Source: Bacteroidales bacterium (GTDB taxonomy: Bacteria > Bacteroidota > Bacteroidia > Bacteroidales > UBA12077). Taken from it: a stretch of DNA of 64,000 bases. Shown piece after piece: positions 29,948 through 39,057 of this stretch. Location of the stretch: NCBI GenBank assembly GCA_016342685.1, contig JAEINU010000001.1:1-64000 (forward strand). Reading direction: 5' to 3'. The translations under genes were made by a program, and so were the position numbers. The first letter of the stretch is position 1. Each line of letters opens with the position of its first letter. The notes beneath the pieces are model-generated. The model did no database searches. It had not been told where the DNA came from and saw only the letters and a list, made by a program, of their open reading frames with translations.

Positions 29948-31201
29948 ATGGATAGAGTAATAGAAAAAAAGCATAAATGGCTAAACAAAAAAACAATTTG
30001 GTTTACTGTTGGAGGTATTCTTATTATTCTTGTCGCGTACAATATATTTTTTGGCGATAAAAGTTCAAAATTGAACGTTGAAAAAGAAAAAATAACAATA
30101 GAATCAATTGTTGAAAATGAATTTAAAGATTACATACCTGTAATTGGTACAGTAGAACCAATCAGAACTGTTTATCTTGATGCAATTGAGGGTGGACGTG
30201 TTGAAGAAATATTGATTGATGAAGGTAATATGGTAAAAAAGGGCGATGTTATACTTAAATTAAGTAATACAGGTCTTATACTTGAAATTTCTAATAATGA
30301 ATCGAATGTTTCACGTTCTATAAATGAATTTGAGAACACCAAAATTAATCTAGAGATTCAAAACATTACTAGAAAGCAAACGCTTATAAATACTGAGATG
30401 AACCTGAAAAGGCAAAAAAGGCAGTACGAATACAATAAACAGATGTTTGAAGGTGATCATATTTCAAAAGAAGAATATAATCAGTCGCAAGAAGAATATT
30501 CTGCATCTTTAGAGCAGTATGACCTACTTATTGCTGCATTAAAAAGCGATTCTTTATACAGAATTAACACCTTGTCTTCAATGGAAGCAAATGTTAATAG
30601 AATGAAGGAAAACCTTAAAATTATTCAAAGTAAAATGGATAATTTAAATGTTAAGGCCCCAGTTGATGGAGAATTGGCAAATTTAAATCAAGAGATTGGA
30701 GAAGTAATTATTTACGGAACTCGCATTGGAACTGTTAACATTCTTGATAATTATAAGTTGAGAGTTGAAATCGACGAACATTATATTGCACGAGTTCGAA
30801 GAGGACTAACAGGTAACTTTGATTTCTCAGGCTCGACTTATAAATTGAAAATAGAAAAAGTTTATCCAGAGGTTAATAACGGAAGATTTGCTGTAGATAT
30901 GGTATTTATTTCGGGACGGCCAGATCAAATTCGTATTGGACAAACATTTAGAATTAAGCTGGAATTAGGTGAATCGAAACAAGCAGTATTGATACCTCGT
31001 GGCGGATTTTACCAAAGTACAGGTGGACAATGGGTTTATGTTGTTGATGAAACGGGTGATTTCGCTATAAAACGAAATATCTCAATTGGAAGACAAAATC
31101 CTAAGTATTACGAAGTACTTGAAGGATTAAATCCGGGAGAAGAAGTTGTTGTATCAAGCTACGATAACTTTAATGATGTAGATCAATTAATTTTAAAATA
31201 A
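29948..31201 (+). CDS. HlyD-type membrane fusion / efflux RND-ABC periplasmic adaptor protein
   Basis: N-terminal TM; YIPVIGTVEPIRTVYLDAIEGGRVEEILIDEGNMVKKGDVILKL lipoyl-like; coiled coil. Confidence 0.94.
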   Translation: MDRVIEKKHKWLNKKTIWFTVGGILIILVAYNIFFGDKSSKLNVEKEKITIESIVENEFKDYIPVIGTVEPIRTVYLDAIEGGRVEEILIDEGNMVKKGDVILKLSNTGLILEISNNESNVSRSINEFENTKINLEIQNITRKQTLINTEMNLKRQKRQYEYNKQMFEGDHISKEEYNQSQEEYSASLEQYDLLIAALKSDSLYRINTLSSMEANVNRMKENLKIIQSKMDNLNVKAPVDGELANLNQEIGEVIIYGTRIGTVNILDNYKLRVEIDEHYIARVRRGLTGNFDFSGSTYKLKIEKVYPEVNNGRFAVDMVFISGRPDQIRIGQTFRIKLELGESKQAVLIPRGGFYQSTGGQWVYVVDETGDFAIKRNISIGRQNPKYYEVLEGLNPGEEVVVSSYDNFNDVDQLILK

Positions 31202-31243
31202 CAGATAGTCTATAATATAATTAGTAATTTAAAACTTACAATC

Positions 31244-31927
31244 ATGATTAAAACTAATGAACTGGTAAAAGTTTTTAGAACAGATGAAGTTGAAACAACT
31301 GCTCTAAACAAAGTAAATCTAAACATTGGTAAAGGAGAGTTCGTTGCAATTATGGGACCTTCAGGTTGCGGGAAATCAACTTTACTTAATATCCTTGGAT
31401 TACTTGATAATCCTTCTTCTGGAGAAATGCACTTTGTAGAAGAGGAAGTTGCAAAATACTCCGAAAGACAAAGAACAAATTTAAGAAAAGCAAATATTGG
31501 ATTCGTTTTCCAAAGCTTTAACTTAATCGATGAACTTACTGTTTATGAAAATGTAGAATTACCATTACTATATTTAAACATGCCATCTTCAGAAAGAAAG
31601 AAAAGAGTTGAAGAAGTTCTTGATAGAATGAAAATGTCGCATCGTAAGAAGCACTTTCCTCAGCAATTATCTGGTGGTCAGCAACAGCGCGTTGCAATTG
31701 CAAGAGCAGTAGTTACAAATCCAAAACTAATATTAGCCGATGAGCCTACTGGTAACTTAGATTCTGCTAATGGTGAAGAAGTAATGAATTTATTATCTGA
31801 ATTGAATAATGAAGGTACTACTATTGTAATGGTAACACACTCACCTTCTGACGCTGAAAAAGCTCATAGAATAATTCAGTTGTTTGATGGTCACATTGTA
31901 ACTGAGAACATTAAAAAGGTTTTATAA
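31244..31927 (+). CDS. ABC transporter ATP-binding protein (LolD/MacB-type)
   Basis: Walker A GPSGCGKSTLLN, LSGGQQQRVAIARAV, LADEPTGNLDS. Confidence 0.97.
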   Translation: MIKTNELVKVFRTDEVETTALNKVNLNIGKGEFVAIMGPSGCGKSTLLNILGLLDNPSSGEMHFVEEEVAKYSERQRTNLRKANIGFVFQSFNLIDELTVYENVELPLLYLNMPSSERKKRVEEVLDRMKMSHRKKHFPQQLSGGQQQRVAIARAVVTNPKLILADEPTGNLDSANGEEVMNLLSELNNEGTTIVMVTHSPSDAEKAHRIIQLFDGHIVTENIKKVL

Positions 31928-32027
31928 AATACTTAAGATTAGAAATGCAGGAGTGGAATTCCCCTATACTTTCCCGATTTTTGAGTATATAAGATCCCCA
32001 ATTTTTTCACTTCTGTATTTTCTTTAT

Positions 32028-32060
32028 AAAAAAAGAAGCTCTAAATGAGCTTCTTTTTTT
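32028..32060 (+). terminator. Rho-independent terminator downstream of ABC operon
   Basis: aaaaaaagaagct-ctaaatg-agcttcttttttt. Confidence 0.9.
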
Positions 32061-32075
32061 GTTCGTATTCGCACA
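32060..32075. promoter_or_regulatory. Candidate NtrC-family activator site C1 (TGTTCGTATTCGCACA)
   Basis: TGTnCG-N4-CGnACA dyad, same consensus as 29.8-kb sites. Confidence 0.55.
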
Positions 32076-32080
32076 ACATT

Positions 32081-32096
32081 TGAACGTAGTCGCACA
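32081..32096. promoter_or_regulatory. Candidate NtrC-family activator site C2 (TGAACGTAGTCGCACA)
   Basis: 21 bp from C1; one mismatch to the dyad consensus. Confidence 0.5.
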
Positions 32097-32151
32097 AAAA
32101 TATATCACTAAAAATCATGTAATATACAGTTTTACAAACACTTATATCTCG

Positions 32152-32167
32152 TGGCATACATATTGTA
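32152..32167 (+). promoter_or_regulatory. Sigma-54-like promoter TGGCATACATATTGTA
   Basis: TGGCA-N6-TTGTA with correct -24/-12 spacing, ~115 bp upstream of CDS at 32283. Confidence 0.6.
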
Positions 32168-32282
32168 TTTAATGATTTAATAATAAGAGTATTAAGCTAA
32201 AAATGATATTCCCATATCACACAGAACTATTCTACACTTAACCGAATGTTAGAATAATAATAATTAAAGAAAGGAAAAAATT

Positions 32283-32579
32283 ATGTTAAAAGATTTGTGT
32301 ATCCCTATTCCAGGTTTTGGCGAAAATGAAATTGCTGAATTACATCTTAAAGTTGGTGATAAAAAGATTAGTTACGACTTTCGTGTTGAATCATTTCCTT
32401 GGGATATTGAAGATGAACTTAATGGCGAGAGTGATGAGTTAACAAGTTCTCTTGCTAGAATAAGCCGATTAAAGGCATCTATTGAGAACTACGACAAAAG
32501 CTGGGAATTAATTCAAATTTTCACTCCTGCTGACCACTCTAAGTTTATTCAAGTTTTATATCGTAAAAAAACCAGTTAA
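32283..32579 (+). CDS. Conserved-looking 98-aa protein of unknown function
   Basis: Intact ORF downstream of putative sigma-54 promoter; no family recognised. Confidence 0.75.
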   Translation: MLKDLCIPIPGFGENEIAELHLKVGDKKISYDFRVESFPWDIEDELNGESDELTSSLARISRLKASIENYDKSWELIQIFTPADHSKFIQVLYRKKTS

Positions 32580-32589
32580 ATGTTTTATT

Positions 32590-33039
32590 ATGAAAAGAAT
32601 TATAAGTTTAACAATTGTTATTATTCTAGCAGTGGGGTCCCTTTCTGCTCAAGAAACAAACAAAGAGGAAATTGCAATTAAAGAAGTAATACAAAGTGCA
32701 TATGTCGATGGTTTACAGAATAAAGGAAATACAAGTGATATTGAAAATGGATTTCATTCAGGATTTAATTTGCTAGGTGTAAATCATAATATGCTAACAA
32801 AATTTCCTATTTATAGTTGGATTCAATCTTTTGAAAGTAGAAAAGCTAAAGACCCAACACCTCCAACAGAAGAACAATTAATTTCATGCAAATATTTGCT
32901 TATAGATGTAACAGGAAATGCCGCAATGGCAAAAATAGAATTGAATAGAAACAACGAATTATTATTTACGGATTATCTGCAATTATATAAATTTGAAGAA
33001 GGCTGGAAGATTGTAAGTAAAATTTACTATAGACATTAA
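32590..33039 (+). CDS. Secreted nuclear-transport-factor-2-like / putative lumazine-binding-like protein
   Basis: Signal peptide; EEIAIKEVIQSAYVDGLQNKGN...GFHSGFNLLGV...LYKFEEGWKIVSKIYYRH. Confidence 0.8.
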   Translation: MKRIISLTIVIILAVGSLSAQETNKEEIAIKEVIQSAYVDGLQNKGNTSDIENGFHSGFNLLGVNHNMLTKFPIYSWIQSFESRKAKDPTPPTEEQLISCKYLLIDVTGNAAMAKIELNRNNELLFTDYLQLYKFEEGWKIVSKIYYRH

Positions 33040-33058
33040 ATATTACTAAGCCTTTTAT

Positions 33059-33096
33059 TAAGAGTGTTTGCACCGAATGTGCAGATACTCTTTTTA
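33059..33096 (+). terminator. Hairpin terminator
   Basis: aagagtgtttgcac-cgaat-gtgcagatactcttttt. Confidence 0.75.
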
Positions 33097-33162
33097 GTTT
33101 TACATAAGCAATGCAACATATTATTTTGTAGAACGTCATTAATAAAATTAAATATCTAAACT

Positions 33163-34062
33163 ATGAAAAAAGTATTAATAAGTTTTTTAATAGCAGTTAT
33201 TCCTTTTGCAGGATATATGCAAACAACAGTAAGTGCTCGTGATGTAATAGCAAAGCTCAATAATGGAGAATCTGTTTCGTACGATAATGTAATTGTAACA
33301 GGCGATCTTGATTTTAGATTAATTCTTGAGAAAGAAAAAGTGAAAGATGGTCCTAATGTTATTTTTAAAGATAATGTTACTTATAAGTACCATGTAAGAG
33401 AATCAATTCAATTTACAAATTCTACTTTTAACGGCGAAGTTATTGGTTATTTTCACAACGATCCTAAGGAGGAATTGCACATTGTAATGTTTCATAACGA
33501 TGTTGTTTTTAACAATTGTACATTTAAAGAGGATTTTTTGGTAAAGTATACTAAGTTTTATAAGAATTCTTCGTTTAAAGGGAATGTGTTTGAAGGAAAT
33601 GCATTATTTAAATATTCAGAATTTAGCAGTTCGGTTGATTTTTCCAATTCGAATTTTGAAGAAATAGCTAATTTTAAATATGCAGAGTTTCCAATGCTTG
33701 CAGATTTTAGCACGTCTAAATTTGGAGGCGAAGCCATTTTTAAATACACTGTTTTTGAAGATAAAGCAAATTTTGCAAAATCTGAGTTTTATAAAATAGT
33801 AAGTTTTAAATACACTAAACTTGATGAGTTTATTGATTTTAGTAATGTGAAATTTAATTCAGATGCAATTTTTAAGTATACTAAATTTCCAGAAGGTGTT
33901 AGCTTCGAGAACGCATATTTTGACGATTATGCTGACTTTAAATATGCAAAAATGTACGAACCTGTTAATTTAAAAAATGTTGAATTTGATGGCGAAACAT
34001 CTTTCAAGTACACCGAAATTAATGGTAAAGAGTTTGTAACTTATATAATGAGAAACAAGTAA
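33163..34062 (+). CDS. Secreted pentapeptide-repeat-like protein
   Basis: Signal peptide; periodic xxFKYxxFxxxxxFSxxxF units. Confidence 0.88.
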   Translation: MKKVLISFLIAVIPFAGYMQTTVSARDVIAKLNNGESVSYDNVIVTGDLDFRLILEKEKVKDGPNVIFKDNVTYKYHVRESIQFTNSTFNGEVIGYFHNDPKEELHIVMFHNDVVFNNCTFKEDFLVKYTKFYKNSSFKGNVFEGNALFKYSEFSSSVDFSNSNFEEIANFKYAEFPMLADFSTSKFGGEAIFKYTVFEDKANFAKSEFYKIVSFKYTKLDEFIDFSNVKFNSDAIFKYTKFPEGVSFENAYFDDYADFKYAKMYEPVNLKNVEFDGETSFKYTEINGKEFVTYIMRNK

Positions 34063-34093
34063 GAATATTTACGAATAATATTATAGCATATTT

Positions 34094-34146
34094 CGACAAG
34101 CTTTGGATGACAGATTCTACAAACATATGTCATCCAAAGCTTGTCG
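34094..34146. terminator. Bidirectional terminator between convergent genes
   Basis: cgacaagctttggatgac...gtcatccaaagcttgtcg, perfect 18-bp stem followed by tttttt. Confidence 0.9.
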
Positions 34147-34150
34147 TTTT

Positions 34151-37100
34151 TTATAATGGGATGTATATTTCTACTTTAGTTCCAGAGGCTAAGCCAAACT
34201 CATCGTACAAATCAGTAGTTTCGATTTTGTAACCCTTTTTTTGTTGTGTTTGATTTAATAGGGCTAATCTTTCGTTGGTAATAAAAGTTCCTCTGGATTT
34301 ATGAGTTTTGTTATTCTTATTTAATTCTTTCGATTTGGTTCTGCCAATTCCGTTATCTTCAATTGTGCATTTTAAAAAGTTCTCATTAGCTATTTCAAAA
34401 GTTAACTTTATGGTTGCATTTTGTATCTTTTTTATAAAACCATGTTTTATAGAATTCTCTACATATGGTTGAATTATCATTGGAGGAATCGTTATTTTTT
34501 GATAGCTTAATTCGTCGGGCACAGAAATTTGAACATCAAACTTTTTATCAAATCTCATTTTCTCCAGACTTAAATAATACTTCAAATAATCCAACTCATC
34601 TTCAATCGAGATGCTCTTCTTAGAAACATTATCGAGAGTAAGTCTAATAAGCTTTGCAAAATCAGAAAGGTAATTTAACGCTTCGTCAATATCGTTGTCG
34701 AGCATAAAATTCTGAATAGAGTTTATAGCATTAAAAATGAAATGAGGATTCATTTGGGATCGAAGTGCTTTCATTTCAAATTCGGTAATTCTTTCAGAAA
34801 TTTCTGCACGAAGCCTTTCTTTACGCTTTATTGATCTTGTTCTTAAAAAAATTATTAGCCAGACTAATAATATCAGTGTTAACGTAGCTAAAACTATAGA
34901 ATACCATCTGCCCCAAATAGGAGGATTTATTGTAAAGTTTAAGAATAATTCCTGATTTGCAGTTTGTTCGTTATTATTAAAAGCTTTAATTCTTAGCCTG
35001 TAATTTCCAGGTCTTAAATTCTGAAATATAATTTTCTTTTCAGTACTTATCGGAGACCATTCTTTTTTAGTGCCATCAAGAATGTAACTAAACGAAATTT
35101 TATCAGGAGTTAAGTAATGAATTACATCAAAATAAAAAGTGATGGAGTTTTTATAATAGGGCAATTTAATACTCGATTTAGGAATGTTAGTCCAAATGTC
35201 GCGATCTTCGATTCTATCTAAATCATATTTTTCATCGTTTACATAAATTGATTTAATTAAAAAATTGATCGATTGATTATTCTTAAACTTCAATTGTTTT
35301 AAATCAATCTTTACTAGATTTTTATTGGATCCTATCCATAAATTATCTGTTGAATCTACAATTGATATATTTCCTGCATAATCCGTAAAACCCAACGATT
35401 TATCTAGGGTTTTAATATTAATAAAACCAGTTGTATATAGTTTTTTCAGATCAATAATATTTATACCGGAGTTTGTACCGGCAAATAAAATATCATCTTT
35501 AGTACATTTAACCCATCTTACACTTGATCCTAAGAGCCCATTTTTATTGCTAATTTGATATTGTGAAATTAACTTCTGATTCGAGTTGTTTACGATATAA
35601 ATTACACCATTTACACCAGCTAAAAGGGTATTGCCATATTGGTCGAAACATAGATCATTAAATGAAACATTTTCAAACCCCTTTAAATTAAACGTATTGT
35701 TAAAAGTATTTCCTGTTTTTCTAAATGCACCATGATCAGTACTTAAAAACCATGTTTTTTTATAGTGTTTTTTTATTTTATTGATATTAATAGGAGAGTT
35801 ATTTTCAAAATGATTAAACTTCGAAAAAACGTTGCTATTTTCTATATCTGGATATATATACAATTCATCCCAATCAGAAGCAAGCAATTCATTTTTGTCG
35901 TTAAAAATAAATCTCGAAAACTGATCGTTTTCCAAATCGTAATATTTAATCGTGTTTTCCACAATTTTAAATATTCCGACATTGCTTCCTACCCAAATAT
36001 TGTTTCGATTATCTTTATATACTCCTTTTATCTCGCGTAGTTTTTTATTTGTTAAAATATCGTATTTTAAAGGCTTGTAAAGGCTTTTCGCAGGAAGTAT
36101 ATTCTGATAATCATCTACTATATTTATGTATGGGTTTGAGAAAGCATACTTTTTACTTTGAATAAGTATTTGATATTTCTCGTAAGATCCATTTTTATCA
36201 ATTAAGTATTGATATTTATTTTTGATTTTTGTTTTTACAAATTCTTGAAATTTGGATTGAAATGTATCAAAAGAGATAGTAGTGATCTTTTCTCCCTTTT
36301 TAATTATTAATTCTTTTTTTGTGGCAATATATAATTTCTCGTCATCTATTAATAAATCCTGAATGTTTATCTCTTTTAATCCAAAATAATCAGAATTATA
36401 ATACGAAAAATTTGTAAGCGGATATAAATACAATCCGTCATCTTTTGTTCCAAGCCAAAGAATATTCTCCGTTTTATCGTATGCTATTGATAAAATATTT
36501 TCGGTATTAATATCTAAGTAATCAGTAAAACTTGCGATTCCTTTATTGTTGTATCTATAAATTCCGCCATTATTCCAATAGTCTTTTTGATAAGTGGTAA
36601 ACCAAATATTGCCTTCAGAATCTTCGATAAAATTCGAAATGGGACCAAATCTTTCTTTTAGCTGACTTCTATTATTATCGACTATTTCAAGATTAATTCT
36701 GTTAAAGCTAATAAGAGTATCTAAATTTTGATTGCTTATAAATACCTTGTTAATTGAGTTGTATGTGTGTTTTCCAAAGCTGCTTTGAAAAAGACTGTTT
36801 GTTTCTGGAATATATTTAAATACACCATTCCCATTGGTGAAAATTAAGGTTGATTCGTTGCTCTCAATAAAATCTGTAATTTGCAAACGGTGGTTTGTAT
36901 TATTTTCCTTTTCATGAAATGATTTAAATCCTATTTTTTCGTTGTAAATCGTCAGTCCATCCTCAGTTCCAATAAATAATGTTTTTGTTCTTTTTGAGTA
37001 ATGTAATTTAACTATGGAATTGCTAATAATTCCAGAATTTGAATTGTACGAAAATAGTTTATCGCCATTAATTTTTGTTAATCCTGCATTATAACAAGCT

Positions 37101-37381
37101 ACCCATATATCTCCATTTTCTCCTTCGCATATAGAATTAACTTTATCGCCAATTAATCCATCTTGCGAAGTGTAGTTTTTAAAGTTACTCCCATTGAATC
37201 GAGATAAACCGGCATTGGTTCCAATCCATAAGAATCCCCGATTATCTTTGAATATATCGTTGATGCAATTGCACGGAAGCCCACTATTTATATTATAGTT
37301 ACGTGTATAGTATTTTTGCGCCCAAGAAAAATTCAAGCTAAAGAATAAAATTAAAAAGAATGTGAGATGTATTTTTTTCAT
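34151..37381 (-). CDS. Two-component-regulator-propeller / Y_Y_Y sensor with LytS-type histidine kinase domain
   Basis: Propeller repeats (GNIWFTTYQKDY, ENILWLGTKDDGLYLY), FSYILDGTKKEWSPISTEKKIIFQNLRPGNYRLRIKA, ALRSQMNPHFIFNAINSIQNFML. Confidence 0.95.
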   Translation of the reverse strand: MKKIHLTFFLILFFSLNFSWAQKYYTRNYNINSGLPCNCINDIFKDNRGFLWIGTNAGLSRFNGSNFKNYTSQDGLIGDKVNSICEGENGDIWVACYNAGLTKINGDKLFSYNSNSGIISNSIVKLHYSKRTKTLFIGTEDGLTIYNEKIGFKSFHEKENNTNHRLQITDFIESNESTLIFTNGNGVFKYIPETNSLFQSSFGKHTYNSINKVFISNQNLDTLISFNRINLEIVDNNRSQLKERFGPISNFIEDSEGNIWFTTYQKDYWNNGGIYRYNNKGIASFTDYLDINTENILSIAYDKTENILWLGTKDDGLYLYPLTNFSYYNSDYFGLKEINIQDLLIDDEKLYIATKKELIIKKGEKITTISFDTFQSKFQEFVKTKIKNKYQYLIDKNGSYEKYQILIQSKKYAFSNPYINIVDDYQNILPAKSLYKPLKYDILTNKKLREIKGVYKDNRNNIWVGSNVGIFKIVENTIKYYDLENDQFSRFIFNDKNELLASDWDELYIYPDIENSNVFSKFNHFENNSPININKIKKHYKKTWFLSTDHGAFRKTGNTFNNTFNLKGFENVSFNDLCFDQYGNTLLAGVNGVIYIVNNSNQKLISQYQISNKNGLLGSSVRWVKCTKDDILFAGTNSGINIIDLKKLYTTGFINIKTLDKSLGFTDYAGNISIVDSTDNLWIGSNKNLVKIDLKQLKFKNNQSINFLIKSIYVNDEKYDLDRIEDRDIWTNIPKSSIKLPYYKNSITFYFDVIHYLTPDKISFSYILDGTKKEWSPISTEKKIIFQNLRPGNYRLRIKAFNNNEQTANQELFLNFTINPPIWGRWYSIVLATLTLILLVWLIIFLRTRSIKRKERLRAEISERITEFEMKALRSQMNPHFIFNAINSIQNFMLDNDIDEALNYLSDFAKLIRLTLDNVSKKSISIEDELDYLKYYLSLEKMRFDKKFDVQISVPDELSYQKITIPPMIIQPYVENSIKHGFIKKIQNATIKLTFEIANENFLKCTIEDNGIGRTKSKELNKNNKTHKSRGTFITNERLALLNQTQQKKGYKIETTDLYDEFGLASGTKVEIYIPL

Positions 37382-37395
37382 CTTTAGATGTAGAA

Positions 37396-38148
37396 CTATC
37401 TTCTCGTTAGTGCTTTAATAAAATCATCGTTTCTTCGAGTTGCAACATCAAGTTCAGTTCCATTTTCAAGAATAACTTTATATCCGTCCGATTTACTATA
37501 TGATTTTATATAATTCATATTAACCAAATACGATTTATGTATTCTAAAGAAAATTTCTTCGGGTAAAAGTTCTTCGATATTTTTAAGTGTTCTGGCAACA
37601 AGAATCACCTCATTTCGGTTGGTAAAAATCTTACAATAGTTTTCTTCTGCCTGACAAAAAACAATATTATTAACTTTCTCTAGCTGAAATCCATCTAGAG
37701 TGGGTAAGGCAATCTTATTAAAATTTCCGGGATCAGGATTTAAATTATTTAAAAAAGCTTCTATTTGAACCGCATTAGAGGAGTTACTTTCTTTTTTATC
37801 CAACCTTGTTAATACATCACGTAAATCAATGTAATTAATTGGTTTTAATAAATAATCTAATGCAGCAAACTTAATAGCATCAATTGCATATTGTTTATAT
37901 GCAGTTGTAAATATTACCTCGAAATTGTAAATATCAAAATACTCAAAAAGTTTAAACCCGTTTTCTTCGGGCATTTCAATATCTAAAAATACAATATCCG
38001 GATTGTATTTGTTTATGGCAAAAACAGCTTCTTTTATTGAATCGGCGGCATAAAGTATTTTAAGTTTAGTGTCAAAGTATCTTTCTATAATCTTAGATAA
38101 GGCCTCTCTTGCATTTTTCTCATCGTCGATAATTATACATGTCTTCAT
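37396..38148 (-). CDS. LytTR-family response regulator
   Basis: Receiver domain plus LytTR HTH (IVFCQAEENYCKIFTNRNEVILVARTLKNIEELLP...FFRIHKSYLVNMNYIKSYSKSDGYKVILENG). Confidence 0.96.
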   Translation of the reverse strand: MKTCIIIDDEKNAREALSKIIERYFDTKLKILYAADSIKEAVFAINKYNPDIVFLDIEMPEENGFKLFEYFDIYNFEVIFTTAYKQYAIDAIKFAALDYLLKPINYIDLRDVLTRLDKKESNSSNAVQIEAFLNNLNPDPGNFNKIALPTLDGFQLEKVNNIVFCQAEENYCKIFTNRNEVILVARTLKNIEELLPEEIFFRIHKSYLVNMNYIKSYSKSDGYKVILENGTELDVATRRNDDFIKALTRR

Positions 38149-38211
38149 TCTACTTTCTTTTTAAGGTTAATTTAAAGATACTCGATTAAATAATTTTATC
38201 AAAGAAAAAAT

Positions 38212-39057
38212 CTAAGTGTTGTTAATATGGTATTGAGTTAAACCTTTTATGGGTTCTTTTTCTATTAAATCAATTTGAGCAGAATACGATTTTGCCACTG
38301 AGTTGAGTTGTTTGCTAAAAAAATGGGAAATAGATCCAGTACATCTTATATTCAGGCTTTTATAATTTTCGTATTTACAGATGTGTTTCGAGAATAAATC
38401 GGAAAATGTTGTATTTATGATTTTTGAAATAGCCTCGTTTTCTGCATGGTTTAAAATAAACTTGGAAAATGTTGATAGAAACCTATTTGGATACTCTTCT
38501 TTATACACAGCATGCAAAATTTGATTCGATGTTAAATTGTATTCGCTAAAAAAAGCATGCATGATTTCATCAGGAAGCTCTTTGTTTAAGTAACTTTGTA
38601 TAAAAAGTTTCCCCATATAATCGCCACCACCTTCATCTCCAAGAATAAATCCTAGCGAAGTAATATTTTTAACGATCGATTTTCCATCGTAATAACAAGT
38701 ATTTGATCCGGTTCCAAGTATTACAGCAATTCCAGATTCGTTCTGAAACAAAGCTCTTGCAGCAGCTAAAAGATCATGTTCTATTTCTATTTTCGAGTTT
38801 TTGAAAAAAGGACTTAGTCCATTATGTATAATTAAATTCATTTCTTTCGAAGAGCATCCAGAACCGTAAAAATAAATTGTTTCGATTGCGTTCAGATCAA
38901 TATGTTTAGGGTATCTTGACTTTAATTCGCTAGTAATTCCCTCACTTTTAGTAAAGTACGGATTAAACCCCTTTGTTTTAAAAGTATCTAGAACCTGTTT
39001 TTTTTCAATAATTACCCAATCGGTGCAAGTGGAGCCGCTATCAGCTACTATTATCAT
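38212..39057 (-). CDS. BadF/BadG-type ATPase, N-acetylglucosamine kinase-like
   Basis: IVADSGSTCTDWVIIE; AVILGTGSNTCYYDGKSIV; GFILGDEGGGDYMGKLFI. Confidence 0.88.
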   Translation of the reverse strand: MIIVADSGSTCTDWVIIEKKQVLDTFKTKGFNPYFTKSEGITSELKSRYPKHIDLNAIETIYFYGSGCSSKEMNLIIHNGLSPFFKNSKIEIEHDLLAAARALFQNESGIAVILGTGSNTCYYDGKSIVKNITSLGFILGDEGGGDYMGKLFIQSYLNKELPDEIMHAFFSEYNLTSNQILHAVYKEEYPNRFLSTFSKFILNHAENEAISKIINTTFSDLFSKHICKYENYKSLNIRCTGSISHFFSKQLNSVAKSYSAQIDLIEKEPIKGLTQYHINNT

